Source: Kaistia hirudinis
GTDB lineage: Bacteria; Pseudomonadota; Alphaproteobacteria; Rhizobiales; Kaistiaceae
DNA: 64,000 nt
Assembly (NCBI RefSeq): GCF_014196455.1
Contig: NZ_JACIDS010000004.1
Location: 682,001 to 746,000, forward strand
Direction: 5' to 3'
Shown piece by piece: positions 9,109-17,891 of the stretch (position 1 is its first letter; each line of letters opens with the position of its first letter). A program made the position numbers and the translations under genes. The notes below the pieces were generated by a model, which was not told the DNA's origin, did no database searches, and saw only the letters and a program-made list of their open reading frames with translations.

Positions 9109-10196
9109 GCGGCGCTCCCTTCGGCGACCTTCGGTCCGGACGTCTTGTTCGCGGCGGCTTTCCGGCCGGTGATGAAGCGCAGCAGGCGCGGATTGCGCAT
9201 GATGGCCGACGAGGTGACGACGAGCAGCACCAGCGCCTGGATCAACCCGACCGCTTCGCTCGGCACGTCGAAATTGCGCGAGATCAGATCGCCGCCCACC
9301 TGCAGATAGGACAGGAAGAGCGCCGCGGGGATCAGCAGGATCGGGTTGTCGCGCGCCAGGATGGCGACGACCACGCCGGTCCAGCCATTGCCGGGCAGCC
9401 CCTGCCAGGAGAAACGCTGATAGAGGCCGAGCATCTCGATGCCGCCCGCGCCGGCAGCGATCAATCCGCCGATCAATTGCGATCTGAGCAGAATCCAGCG
9501 GATCGGCAGGCCGAGATGGGCCGCGAAGGCGGGATTGAGGCCGACGATCCGGGATTCGAAGCCGGCGCGCGTCATGAAGAGATAGACGGTGCCGAGCAGG
9601 CAGCCGGCAACGGCGATGATCGTCCCGAGATGGATGCGTGTTCCCGCCACGAGGCGCGGCAGCCGGGCGTCATTCGGGATCTTGTAGGACACCATGGCGC
9701 CGGCCGTCGGATCGCGCAGGAAATAATTGACGATGAAGAGGCCGATGAAGAGCGCCGCAAAATTCAGCATCAGCGAGGAGACGAGCTCGGACGCATCGTA
9801 GCGCGCGCGCAGAAGCCCCGGCACCGCGCAGACGCTGGAGCCCACCACGGCGCCGACGGCGAGGCCGACCGGCGCCATCGCCCAGCCGGGCAGCGGAACG
9901 AGCAGCACGGTCGCGACCGTCGCGAGGCCGCCGAGGAAGAACGCGCCCTCGACGCCGAGATTGAACATGCCGGCGCGCAGCATGATCGCGACGGCGAGAC
10001 CGCACATCATGCCGGGCGTCGCCATCTCGATGATGTTGCCGGTATGGCGCGGATTGCGGAACGGGCCGAGCACGAACATGTCGAGGACGGCGAGCGGATC
10101 CGGCATTTGCATCGCGATCGGGACGAGCACGATGCCGACGACGACCACCAGCAGGACCGCCGTGATGACGAAGGAAGCAAGGGCGGAGCGGATCAT
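9105..10196 (-). CDS. ABC transporter permease, BMP/nucleoside type (first permease)
   Basis: Inner-membrane permease, 363 aa, NupP/YufP-like. The region GLAVAIMLRAGMFNLGVEGA (residues ~67-86) and the loop SRIVGLNPAFAAHLGLPI are characteristic, as is IEMLGLYQRFSWQGLPGNGWTG. Hydrophobic helices fill the rest. The C-terminus is a short basic tail. Its start overlaps the ATPase stop by 4 bp and its stop overlaps the next permease start by 4 bp, so the three genes are translationally coupled. Membrane partner of 8194-9108. Confidence 0.9.
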   Translation of the reverse strand: MIRSALASFVITAVLLVVVVGIVLVPIAMQMPDPLAVLDMFVLGPFRNPRHTGNIIEMATPGMMCGLAVAIMLRAGMFNLGVEGAFFLGGLATVATVLLVPLPGWAMAPVGLAVGAVVGSSVCAVPGLLRARYDASELVSSLMLNFAALFIGLFIVNYFLRDPTAGAMVSYKIPNDARLPRLVAGTRIHLGTIIAVAGCLLGTVYLFMTRAGFESRIVGLNPAFAAHLGLPIRWILLRSQLIGGLIAAGAGGIEMLGLYQRFSWQGLPGNGWTGVVVAILARDNPILLIPAALFLSYLQVGGDLISRNFDVPSEAVGLIQALVLLVVTSSAIMRNPRLLRFITGRKAAANKTSGPKVAEGSAA

Positions 10197-11722
10197 GCCG
10201 CGCTCTCCAGTCCGAGCATGGAGGGACCGAGCCGCTCCGGCGTCAGATCGGGGCCGTTCTCCATCCGCGCGACAATGCGGCCGGCATAGAGAACGACGAT
10301 CCGGTCCGAGAGCGCGAGCAACTCGTCGAGATCGGCGGTGATGAGCAGGACAGCACAGCCTTTTTCGGCGAGCTCCGACAGCCGCTCATGCAGGAAGGCA
10401 GCGGCGGCGACATCGATGCCGCGCGTCGGCTGGTCGGCGATCAGGAAGCGCGGCTCCGTCGCGAATTCGCGCGCCGCGATGAGCTTTTGCGCATTGCCGC
10501 CGGACAGCGCCGCAAGCGGCGCCTTCGGACCGGGCGCGCGGACATTGTAGCGCTCGATCATCTGGACCGTCCGCGCCTCCATGGCGCGCCGTTTCAGGAA
10601 CGGCCCCGACGAGAACGCCGCCAGACGGTGGGCGCCGGCGATTGCGTTCTCGACGAGCGACATCCGCTTCGAGCCGCCATCATGAAACCGGTCGGCCGGC
10701 AGGTGGGCGAGACCGCGCTGGCGCAGCGCCGCGGTGCCGAGCCCGGCGATCGAATGGCCGTCATAGGCGATGGCGCCGGCGCTCGGCTGAATGCGGCCCG
10801 TCAGCACGGAGACGAGACCGCGCTGCCCGCTGCCATCGACGCCCGCGACGCCCAGGATTTCGCCGGCATGGATCGCGAGGTCGAGGTCGTGCAGCCGGTC
10901 CGCCGCGTCGCGCGCGGCAAGCGAGACGTCCGCCAGCGTGACCGTCGCGGCGCCGGACACGCGGCCGCCGCGCTTCAGTTTCGGCCGCTCCGCCTGGCCC
11001 ATGACGAGGCGCGCGATCGCATCGTCCTCGATCGCATCGAGCGGCGCATCGCCGACGAGCCGGCCGGCCCTCAGCACCGTAACGTGGCTCGCCAGCGCAC
11101 GGACTTCGCGGAGCTTGTGCGAGATGAACAGGATAGTGAGCCCTGCCGCCCGCAGATCGCGCAGCCGCTCGAACAGTTCGTCCGTCTCGGGCGGCGTCAG
11201 AACGGCGGTAGGCTCGTCGAGGATCAGGACGCGCACATCGCGCGAAAGCGCCTTCAGGATCTCGACCTTCTGCTGCGCCGCTACCGAGAGCGTGCGGACG
11301 ACGGCATCCGGATCGACCAGGAGATTGTAGCGCTGCGCGAGATCGACGACCCGCTGGCGCGCCGCCGCGCGGTCGATGAACGCCCCGCGACGCGGCTCCT
11401 GGCCGAGCACGATGTTCTCGGTCACGGACAGGGAGGGCACCAGCGAGAAATGCTGGTGCACCATGCCGATGCCCTGCCCGGCGGCAACGCGGGGCGACGT
11501 GATCGCCACCGCCTTGCCGTCGAGCAGCACCGCGCCCGACGAAGGCTGCTCGAGGCCGAACAGGATCTTCATCAGGGTCGACTTGCCCGCGCCATTCTCG
11601 CCGCAGATGGCGTGGATCACGCCCCCTGCGATCGAGAAAGACACATCGTCCAGCGCGAGCGTGCCATTGCCGTAGGTCTTCGAAATGCCGGCAAAGGCGA
11701 CCAGAGGCGCGTTCGTCATCAC
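10193..11722 (-). CDS. ABC transporter ATP-binding protein with two nucleotide-binding domains (NupO/RbsA-like)
   Basis: Cytoplasmic double ATPase, 509 aa. The first domain has Walker A GENGAGKST (residues ~40-48), a signature around TLSVAAQQKVEILKAL (SVAAQQ form) and Walker B VLILDEPTAVLTP. The second domain has a degenerate P-loop GVDGSGQRGL, the signature LSGGNAQKLIAAREFA and the Walker-B-like FLIADQPTRGID. Such asymmetry, with an intact first and degenerate second P-loop, is usual for sugar/nucleoside ABC ATPases. It is 6 bp downstream of the binding-protein gene. A second in-frame ATG lies one codon after the first. Confidence 0.93.
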   Translation of the reverse strand: MMTNAPLVAFAGISKTYGNGTLALDDVSFSIAGGVIHAICGENGAGKSTLMKILFGLEQPSSGAVLLDGKAVAITSPRVAAGQGIGMVHQHFSLVPSLSVTENIVLGQEPRRGAFIDRAAARQRVVDLAQRYNLLVDPDAVVRTLSVAAQQKVEILKALSRDVRVLILDEPTAVLTPPETDELFERLRDLRAAGLTILFISHKLREVRALASHVTVLRAGRLVGDAPLDAIEDDAIARLVMGQAERPKLKRGGRVSGAATVTLADVSLAARDAADRLHDLDLAIHAGEILGVAGVDGSGQRGLVSVLTGRIQPSAGAIAYDGHSIAGLGTAALRQRGLAHLPADRFHDGGSKRMSLVENAIAGAHRLAAFSSGPFLKRRAMEARTVQMIERYNVRAPGPKAPLAALSGGNAQKLIAAREFATEPRFLIADQPTRGIDVAAAAFLHERLSELAEKGCAVLLITADLDELLALSDRIVVLYAGRIVARMENGPDLTPERLGPSMLGLESAA

Positions 11723-11728
11723 CAGCGC

Positions 11729-12850
11729 TCAGGGACGGACGCTGTCGCGGAGCGCGTTCAGCTTGTCGGTATCGAGATTGAAGCCGGACGTCACCTTGAT
11801 CGAGCCGTCGATGATCCCGGCCTTCGCCGCCGCGATCTTCTGCTTGAGCTCGGGCGAGGCCAGCTTCGCCATATTGCCGGTCTCGACAAGGCCGACCGAA
11901 TCCTCCGCAAGGCCGATGGCCTCGACCTGGCCGACCGGCAGCTTGCCTTCGACATAGAGGTCATAGGCGCGGAGCATGCTGACATCGACCTTCTTGACCA
12001 TCGAGCTCGCCACCCAGTCGGCCATGGCCGGATCGGTGTCCCGGAAGATCGCTTCCTGGTCGGAATTGACGCCGAGCGCCCATTTGCCGACTTCCTTCGC
12101 CGCAGCCAACTGGCCGAGGCCCGTCTGGCCGGCAACGTTGAAGCCGATCGCGGTGCCGGAACGATACTGCGCCAGCGCCAGTTCCTTGCCCTTCGCCGCA
12201 TCGTCGAAGGTACCGGCATAGGAGATGGCGACCTTGATGTCCGGATTGACCGACTGCGCGCCCTCGATATAGCCCGCCAGGAAGTCGTTGATGCCGGGAA
12301 TGTCCATGCCGCCGAGGAAGCCGATCGACGTGCCCTGGTCGGCCGGAATCGTGCCGTCCTTCAGAAGGCCCGCAGCGAGGATGCCCGCGAGGTAGGACCC
12401 TTCGTTCTGCTTGAAGGAGACCGCATAGACATTGCCGAGATTGCCCTGCGAATAGGGCACCACCGCATCGATGACGGCATAAGTCTTGTCCGGATGATTC
12501 GGCGCGACCTCGGCGATGATGTCCGAAATCTCATAGGTGCAGGCGAAGATCAGGTCCCAGTCCTGCTCCGATACGTCCTCGAAGGCCGGCTGCCACTTGG
12601 TCTGGTCGTTGCCCATCTCGAGGATCTTGGTCTCGACCGCATCGCCATACTTGGCCTTGATCGCCTGGATGCCGGCTGCGCCGAGGTCGAAATAGGATTT
12701 GTCGCCAAGCGTGCCATTGACGAGGAAGATGACCTTCTTCGGCTTGTCCGCCGCTTCGGCCGGACCGCTCAAAATTCCGAAGCCGAGCGTGGCAACGGCG
12801 CTGACACCGAGGAGAAGGGTCGCGAGACCCCGGCGGGTGATGTTCGACAT
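11729..12850 (-). CDS. BMP-family (PnrA-like) nucleoside-binding protein
   Basis: Periplasmic receptor of the importer, 373 aa. The N-terminus MSNITRRGLATLLLGVSA contains paired arginines, so it may use the Tat route; there is no lipobox cysteine, unlike PnrA of Gram-positives and spirochaetes. The mature part begins VIFLVNGTLGDKSYFDLGA, the BMP opening, and continues with IIAEVAPNHPDKTYAVID and GFLGGMDIPGINDFLAGY. First gene of the operon with 10193-11722, the permeases and the nucleoside hydrolase; a predicted operator lies about 120 bp upstream. Purine nucleosides are the best-known ligands of the family. Confidence 0.92.
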   Translation of the reverse strand: MSNITRRGLATLLLGVSAVATLGFGILSGPAEAADKPKKVIFLVNGTLGDKSYFDLGAAGIQAIKAKYGDAVETKILEMGNDQTKWQPAFEDVSEQDWDLIFACTYEISDIIAEVAPNHPDKTYAVIDAVVPYSQGNLGNVYAVSFKQNEGSYLAGILAAGLLKDGTIPADQGTSIGFLGGMDIPGINDFLAGYIEGAQSVNPDIKVAISYAGTFDDAAKGKELALAQYRSGTAIGFNVAGQTGLGQLAAAKEVGKWALGVNSDQEAIFRDTDPAMADWVASSMVKKVDVSMLRAYDLYVEGKLPVGQVEAIGLAEDSVGLVETGNMAKLASPELKQKIAAAKAGIIDGSIKVTSGFNLDTDKLNALRDSVRP

Positions 12851-12971
12851 GGTTCTCTCTGTTCCCTGATCAGACGAATTCTTCCCGCCCGGGATGGACA
12901 GGTCGATCCCCGGGCGAAACCCTGCGTGAAAGGAGGACGGTTGAGCGTCGCGGAGCGCTTTTCCGTGTACA

Positions 12972-12987
12972 GTTAAACGTTTTCCAT
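12972..12987 (+). promoter_or_regulatory. Predicted LacI operator in the divergent BMP-operon/LacI promoter region
   Basis: The sequence GTTAAACGTTTTCCAT contains the perfect palindrome AAACGTTT with a central CpG. It lies between the divergent genes for the BMP protein (start 12850) and a LacI regulator (start 13134). A 14/16 match occurs at 15088-15103 on the minus strand, directly upstream of the oxygenase gene. Binding by the LacI protein at 13134-14135 is inferred from position and from recurrence. Confidence 0.65.
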
Positions 12988-13133
12988 TACCTTAGCCGGC
13001 AGCGTCGCGCCGTCAAGATCATTTGATGGGCGCGATCTGATGTGAAATCGGGCGACCGCCGATCCCGCGAACCGGTCTGGCCGCTGGACAGGCGCTACCG
13101 GGCCTGCAAGATCGGGTGAAGGAGCAGCAAGGC

Positions 13134-14135
13134 ATGGCGACCATCAAGGATGTGGCGGCGCTGGCGGGTGTATCGATCGCCACGGTTTCGCACTATCTGA
13201 ACAAGACGAAGGCGGTCAGCACGCCGACCGCCGAGCGGATCGGCAAGGCCATTGCGGAGCTCGATTATCGCAAGGACAGCCTCGCCGCCTGGTTCAAGAC
13301 GGCCGAGGTGCCGGTCATTTTCCTGGCGACGGCGCCCGCCGACACATCCTTCTTCGACGATGTCTCCGCGGCGATCGAGGAGCGATTCGCCGATCGTGAC
13401 TTGAACGTGCTGCGCGTGCAGATCGCGACGCTGGAGCGGATGCGGCAAGGTGGAGCGCTCGCCTCGTTCCTGCAGCGCGCGGCCGGCGTGGTCGTGCTCG
13501 GCCATTCGGACGGCTGGATCACCGACGAGGCAGGGCTCGCCGCCCAATTGCCGAGCGTGCTGCTCAACTGGGACCGGCCGGCCGATTTCCGCAAGCAGGG
13601 CGTCGTCGAGCATCTCGAACGCGGCGCCGACATGGCGCTCACCTATCTCGCCGAGCACGGCCATCGCGATATCGGGCTGATGACGGGCCCGATGCTGCAG
13701 CGCGCGCAAGGCCTGCTCGCCGGCACGCGGCAATCGGCAGAGAGACTCGGCCTCAATATCGATCCGCGCTGGACGGTCGAGACCAGCTATGCCTTTGGCG
13801 ATGCCCGCGACAAGGCGCGGGCGATGCTGGAGCGCGGGCCGCGGCCGACGGCCATGTTCACCTTCGGCACCCAGTTCAGCTTCGGTGTGCTGCAGGCCGC
13901 CTATCAGCTCGGCATCGACGTTCCCGGCGAGCTTTCGGTGATCAGCTATATCGAGTGCAAGCAGACGGAATTCTGCGCGCCGCGCATGACCACCGTTTCC
14001 CCCTCGATCCCGCAGGTGGCCGCGCATGTCGTCGACCGCATCCTGGCCCTGATGGCGGGGCGAAATGTGCCGCTGGTTACCTCGCTGGGAATCGAGCTGA
14101 TCGAGCGCGACAGCGTGCGCACACTGAACGCATAG
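13134..14135 (+). CDS. LacI-family transcriptional regulator of the nucleoside operon
   Basis: 333 aa. The HTH is ATIKDVAALAGVSIATVSHY, followed by the minor-groove hinge helix region and a periplasmic-binding-like effector domain. The hinge ELDYRKDSLAAWFKT departs from the usual YxPN-A-ARSL, so its DNA-minor-groove contact may be unusual. The ATG at 13134 has AAGGAG fifteen bases upstream and places the HTH at the N-terminus; an earlier ATG at 13116 is less likely. It is divergent from the BMP transporter operon and convergent with the oxygenase gene, and both of those have a matching operator. Confidence 0.9.
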   Translation: MATIKDVAALAGVSIATVSHYLNKTKAVSTPTAERIGKAIAELDYRKDSLAAWFKTAEVPVIFLATAPADTSFFDDVSAAIEERFADRDLNVLRVQIATLERMRQGGALASFLQRAAGVVVLGHSDGWITDEAGLAAQLPSVLLNWDRPADFRKQGVVEHLERGADMALTYLAEHGHRDIGLMTGPMLQRAQGLLAGTRQSAERLGLNIDPRWTVETSYAFGDARDKARAMLERGPRPTAMFTFGTQFSFGVLQAAYQLGIDVPGELSVISYIECKQTEFCAPRMTTVSPSIPQVAAHVVDRILALMAGRNVPLVTSLGIELIERDSVRTLNA

Positions 14136-14147
14136 GTTCTTGGGGAT

Positions 14148-14179
14148 CGGAACGCCGCCGATCGCTCCGGCGGCGTCCG
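14148..14179. terminator. Hairpin between convergent genes
   Basis: A 9-bp perfect stem (ACGCCGCCG / CGGCGGCGT, 14152-14160 with 14168-14176) extended by CGG/CCG, with a 7-base loop. It sits between the stop codons of the LacI gene and the convergent oxygenase gene, so it can terminate in both directions. No long U-tract follows. Confidence 0.5.
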
Positions 14180-14208
14180 AACTGGGCCCGGCCGGTGAGG
14201 CGCCGACG

Positions 14209-15075
14209 CTACTTGCCGCGGATTTCGCGCAGCCGCTCGTCGAGATAGCTGCCGGCCGTATAGCGCTCGGAAAGGACAACGTCGGGCCGCGGCTGCAGGA
14301 AGAGCGGCAGCGAAACGCGCGAGCGCCGTGCGCCGGCGCCGGAGGGGTTCACCACGCGATGGGTGGTGGATTTATAGTATCCGCCCGAGGCCTCCTGCAG
14401 CATGTCGCCGACATTGATCACCAGCGAGCCGAAGTCGGACGGGACGTCGGCCCATTCGCCGGTCTTGGTCAGAAGCTGCAGGCCGCGCTCGTTCGAAGCC
14501 GGAAGGACCGTGAGGAGGTTGATATCCTCATGCGCGGCGGCGCGAACCGCGCCCGGCTCCTCCTCACCGGTGAGCGGGGGATAGCGCAGCACGCGCAGCA
14601 GCGTGTCCGGGCTGCCCTCGATCATGCTGGCGAGCGGCATCGAGAAGCCGGCGCTGACCTCGGGTGGCGTATGTGCTTCGACCCAGGACAGGATCTCGCC
14701 GGCCAGCGTGCTCGCCAGATCATAGTAGCGGCGGGCGGCGTCCGACACTTCGGCCGGATAGCGGCCCCACGGGAAGATATGGAAGAACTCCTTGAGATCG
14801 CGCTTGGAATTGCCCTTGGCGATCTCGGAGACGGACGGCGAGAAGAAGCCGTCATGCCGGTCCGGTCCGGAGGCATAGGCATATTTCGCCTCGCCATCGA
14901 AGAAGCCGAGCCATTCGGCATAGACCTGCTCGACCAGCGCCTGCGGGATCGGATGATCACGGATCACGCCAAAGCCGGTTTGCCGCAGCGATTCCGTGAA
15001 AAGCGCCGGAGCCGCCGGATCCCGATAGGACACCGCCACGACCCCGCTCTCAGCCCCCAGGTTCACCGCACCCAT
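14209..15075 (-). CDS. Isopenicillin-N-synthase-like 2-oxoglutarate/Fe(II) oxygenase
   Basis: Non-haem iron oxygenase, 288 aa. The facial triad is visible as HED in RAAAHEDINLLTVL and the distal His in KSTTHRVVNPSG; the co-substrate-binding RxS is RSRVSLPLF. The N-terminal DIOX_N-type block is TGFGVIRDHPIPQALVEQVY. The start at 15075 has GGAG eight bases upstream; longer frames are not supported. A LacI-type operator overlaps its leader (15088-15103), linking it to the purine-nucleoside operon. A paralogue lies at 58746-59705, also beside purine genes. Relatives act on xanthine, thymine or other small molecules; the substrate is not known. Confidence 0.87.
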   Translation of the reverse strand: MGAVNLGAESGVVAVSYRDPAAPALFTESLRQTGFGVIRDHPIPQALVEQVYAEWLGFFDGEAKYAYASGPDRHDGFFSPSVSEIAKGNSKRDLKEFFHIFPWGRYPAEVSDAARRYYDLASTLAGEILSWVEAHTPPEVSAGFSMPLASMIEGSPDTLLRVLRYPPLTGEEEPGAVRAAAHEDINLLTVLPASNERGLQLLTKTGEWADVPSDFGSLVINVGDMLQEASGGYYKSTTHRVVNPSGAGARRSRVSLPLFLQPRPDVVLSERYTAGSYLDERLREIRGK

Positions 15076-15087
15076 ATCGAGATCTCC

Positions 15088-15103
15088 ATGGTAATCGTTT
15101 AAC
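15088..15103 (-). promoter_or_regulatory. Predicted LacI operator overlapping the oxygenase leader
   Basis: Read on the minus strand the site is GTTAAACGATTACCAT, matching 14 of 16 bases with the site at 12972-12987. It lies 12 bases upstream of the oxygenase ATG and overlaps the ribosome-binding region, a position suited to repression. Confidence 0.65.
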
Positions 15104-15450
15104 CGACCGTAGCATCCGCCTTTTCCTGGAGTTTGCAAGGGCGCCACACGCCTGCAGCCCGCTTGGGCAGTCCGATTCCATACAATCTGAAAGTGTATCG
15201 CGCTCTAACCCGATTCCGCTTTGCGCCAGATCAATCTTCCCAAGCATTTTCCCAGATGGCATGTCGGCGCGAAGTGGAGAATTCAATATTCCGGAAAATT
15301 ATCTACAACAGGGAGGAGGCAAAATCTCGCCGGCAGGAAGAGGAAGGGTGTAGCCGACGCGCGACATAGCGTCCCAAGGTCGGCAATGGTCTCTTCGGTA
15401 CAGTAAACAGTGATATGATAGCAAATACTCGGGCCTTGGGGGGGGCTAGT
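15104..15450. other. Intergenic region between divergent oxygenase and AraC genes
   Basis: About 350 bp with no credible coding frame. It must hold the promoters of the two divergent genes. Apart from the LacI-type site at its left edge and a G-rich ribosome-site region just before the AraC start, nothing conserved was recognised. Confidence 0.4.
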
Positions 15451-16455
15451 ATGCAAGATCAGGAGGCGACCGCAGTCGCCGAAATGGGCATCGCTTCGGA
15501 ATCGCATTGGGTTCTGCCGAGCGGCCTTGGAAGCTTCGATCTATCGCCAGAGGCGGCGCAGTTACCGGAGAGCGTGGGCTCGATAAGCTACCATCAGTTC
15601 TCGCTTCGTCCCGGACTGGAAGTCTACAAATATGCGGCGACGATCCGCTCGCCAGTCACGATGCGCTATTCCGTCCTAACGGGGCAGCCTTATCTTTGGC
15701 TCGCCGTCAATTCGAGAGGGAACAGCGGCTATCGGCACGGGGATTCCCTGCATGATGGCGTTGTTCCGAACATGATGTACTGCGCCTTGCTTCGGGAATC
15801 CGTCAGCCATCTGGACTATCCACCATCGTATCATCAGACGGCGGGGATGGCCGTATCGCCGGAGCGGCTGCGAGACATGCTGCAGGGGCAACGGCTCTGG
15901 GGGCCCATCGATGAATTCCTTGACGGCCGCTTTGATCCCAGGGTCATGGCGTCCCGCCCCACGACCGCACAATCGCTTATCGCCGAACAGATCGACAGGC
16001 ATCCCTATCACGGTGCGATGGCTGCGGTCTTCCTCGAGGCCAAGGCGTTCGAACTATTGGCGGAGACGCTGCGAACCCTGATCGACAACGACGGCTCTTC
16101 GCACTCTTGGCGGGGGCGGCGTCAGGCTCTGGCCGCCCGCGACATCATGATGGCCGACCCTGCGAATCCACCCCGGATCGAGGACGTGGCGCGGCAGGTT
16201 GGTCTCTCTCAGCGGCGGCTCAATGATGTGTTCCGGGAAGTCTTCGGAGCGCCTCCATTGCAATGCCTCGTGCAGTGGCGCCTGGATTTGGGGCGTCAGC
16301 TTCTGGCGGGCGGGGAGGCGAGCGTCAAGGAAGTTGCAGGGCGGCTGGGTTATGCTCATGCGAGCAACTTCTCGCTGGCCTTCACCCGACGCTTTGGCCG
16401 TCCGCCAACAGGGGTCTCAGGTGTCGCGTCGTTCCATGATGACGAAAGCGCATAG
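15451..16455 (+). CDS. AraC-family transcriptional regulator
   Basis: 334 aa. The C-terminal third carries the double helix-turn-helix of AraC proteins: IEDVARQVGLSQRRLNDVFR followed by VKEVAGRLGYAHASNFSLAF and RRFGRPPTGV. The N-terminal 230 residues resemble the AraC-binding-like (cupin-type) effector domain of the MmsR/OruR type. The start at 15451 was chosen because of the G-rich stretch just upstream; an ATG at 15415 has no ribosome site. The next genes on the same strand are an outer-membrane protein and two amidohydrolases, which it may control; this is inference from position. Confidence 0.85.
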   Translation: MQDQEATAVAEMGIASESHWVLPSGLGSFDLSPEAAQLPESVGSISYHQFSLRPGLEVYKYAATIRSPVTMRYSVLTGQPYLWLAVNSRGNSGYRHGDSLHDGVVPNMMYCALLRESVSHLDYPPSYHQTAGMAVSPERLRDMLQGQRLWGPIDEFLDGRFDPRVMASRPTTAQSLIAEQIDRHPYHGAMAAVFLEAKAFELLAETLRTLIDNDGSSHSWRGRRQALAARDIMMADPANPPRIEDVARQVGLSQRRLNDVFREVFGAPPLQCLVQWRLDLGRQLLAGGEASVKEVAGRLGYAHASNFSLAFTRRFGRPPTGVSGVASFHDDESA

Positions 16456-16787
16456 TCGTTCCGCGAATCCCCATATTGGGATCACGTTGGAACAGCCCGA
16501 ACCATTCTCTATGTTGTGAACATGTAGAACGACAGAGACGGCCGGGATTTGTCTGAATCAACCATAGATAGTTTACATACTAATATGCATCTACGAAATC
16601 GAGCGAGAATTATTTTGAGAATTGAATATTATGAGTAGTATTAAATGATTTATTCTCAAATAGAATTAAAGGAAATTTTCGTTTTTTTGTCGACTATGGA
16701 ATCTGACGGATCCATTGTTTTCGAGAAGGTTCCTGCAAGACAGGCCTGGGTCAGGTCTTAAGGACTAATCGCCGGTGATTTTGGAGG
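16456..16787. promoter_or_regulatory. AT-rich intergenic promoter region upstream of the outer-membrane protein gene
   Basis: This 330-bp gap is strikingly AT-rich between about 16555 and 16700 in an otherwise GC-rich chromosome, with runs such as GTTTTTTTGTCGAC. It contains no coding frame. AT-rich promoter DNA of this kind is a typical target of nucleoid silencers or of AraC-type activators in Hyphomicrobiales, but no defined operator was recognised. Confidence 0.45.
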
Positions 16788-17642
16788 ATGAAGAGGGTGG
16801 GCATGCTTTCCAGAGTGGGTATCCTCACGCTCGTCGCGACGAGTGTTCTGTCGGTGCCGGCATGGGCGCAGTCGGTGCGAGAGCCGATCGTCGGTGACGA
16901 TGCGGCCAAGGAAAGCGATACGGAGCTGGCGAAGAAGATCCAGAATCCGGTCGGCGACCTCATCAGTCTGCCGTTCCAATACAATGCGAATTTCGGCTAC
17001 GGACCGAACAAGGGAACGCAAAGCGTTCTCAATATTCAGCCGGTCGTTCCCCTGCACCTCAACGAGGACTGGAACGTCATTACGAGGACGATCCTGCCGG
17101 TCGTCTGGAACCCCGACATGGCACCGCAGGCCGGCGCGACGTCCGGAACGGCCCCAACCTCGTTCACGGCTTTCCTTTCGCCCAGTCGCGACACCAATGG
17201 CTGGCTCTGGGGCGCGGGCATCGTGGTTCAGGCTCCCACGATCAGCAATGTCGCCCTTGGTTCGACGGTGTGGGGCTCAGGCCCGAGCGCCGTCCTGGTC
17301 TATTCCGGCGGCCCATGGGTCGCGGGTGCGCTCGTCAACAATATCTGGTCGTTCGGCGGAACGGGCGGTGCTTCGGGAACGAGCTACAGCACGTTCCTCG
17401 CCAACCCGTTTGTATCTTACAACTTCGACGATGGCTGGTACGCCTTTTCCTCGCCCAACGTAACGGCGAACTGGAAGCTCGACGGACAGAAGTGGACGGT
17501 TCCCGTCGGAGGCGGCGCCGGCCGGGTGTTCCATATCGGCAGCCAGCCGGTCGATATCTCGCTCAGCGCCTATTACAACATGGTCAAACCACAGGACGGG
17601 GCGGACTGGCAGCTCAGCTCGCAGCTCACCCTTGCCTTCTAG
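16788..17642 (+). CDS. Outer-membrane beta-barrel protein (neuromedin-U-like/transporter family)
   Basis: 284 aa with a Sec signal peptide ending near VLSVPAWAQ. The mature part begins with ELAKKIQNPVGDLISLPFQ and NIQPVVPLHLNEDWNVITRT, then alternates short aromatic strands (GWLWGAGIVVQAP, WVAGALVNNIWSF) and ends in a beta strand with a terminal Phe (SQLTLAF), the outer-membrane assembly signal. These are features of the family related to phenol-degradation MetA-type barrel proteins. Start at 16788 lies directly after GGAGG; an ATG at 16803 has better spacing. It may let the substrate of the following amidohydrolases cross the outer membrane; that link is inferred. Confidence 0.8.
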   Translation: MKRVGMLSRVGILTLVATSVLSVPAWAQSVREPIVGDDAAKESDTELAKKIQNPVGDLISLPFQYNANFGYGPNKGTQSVLNIQPVVPLHLNEDWNVITRTILPVVWNPDMAPQAGATSGTAPTSFTAFLSPSRDTNGWLWGAGIVVQAPTISNVALGSTVWGSGPSAVLVYSGGPWVAGALVNNIWSFGGTGGASGTSYSTFLANPFVSYNFDDGWYAFSSPNVTANWKLDGQKWTVPVGGGAGRVFHIGSQPVDISLSAYYNMVKPQDGADWQLSSQLTLAF

Positions 17643-17891
17643 CTGTCCGACCCACGTTTCGAAAAGCAGGCTTCCTGCAGGCACGGCTCGACGAGAGCGT
17701 CCTCGGATGTGGCCACGCGATCCGGCCTGCGCGGCGTGCCGATTGGCCCGGGATCGGGCAGTGTTCTTCACGAAATCCCCATTCGAGACGCCGCTGTCGC
17801 TGCCCGTTCCGCGGGAACAGGCCTGTTCCCGCCGGCGGTGTCTCCATGAAATGCGCGCGTCGGCGCGCTGGCGGCGAGAGGAGCAGCCCAA

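Noticed and set aside
10388-12976. 862-codon plus-strand frame over the ATPase and BMP genes
   Set aside because: Antisense shadow of two well-supported minus-strand genes.
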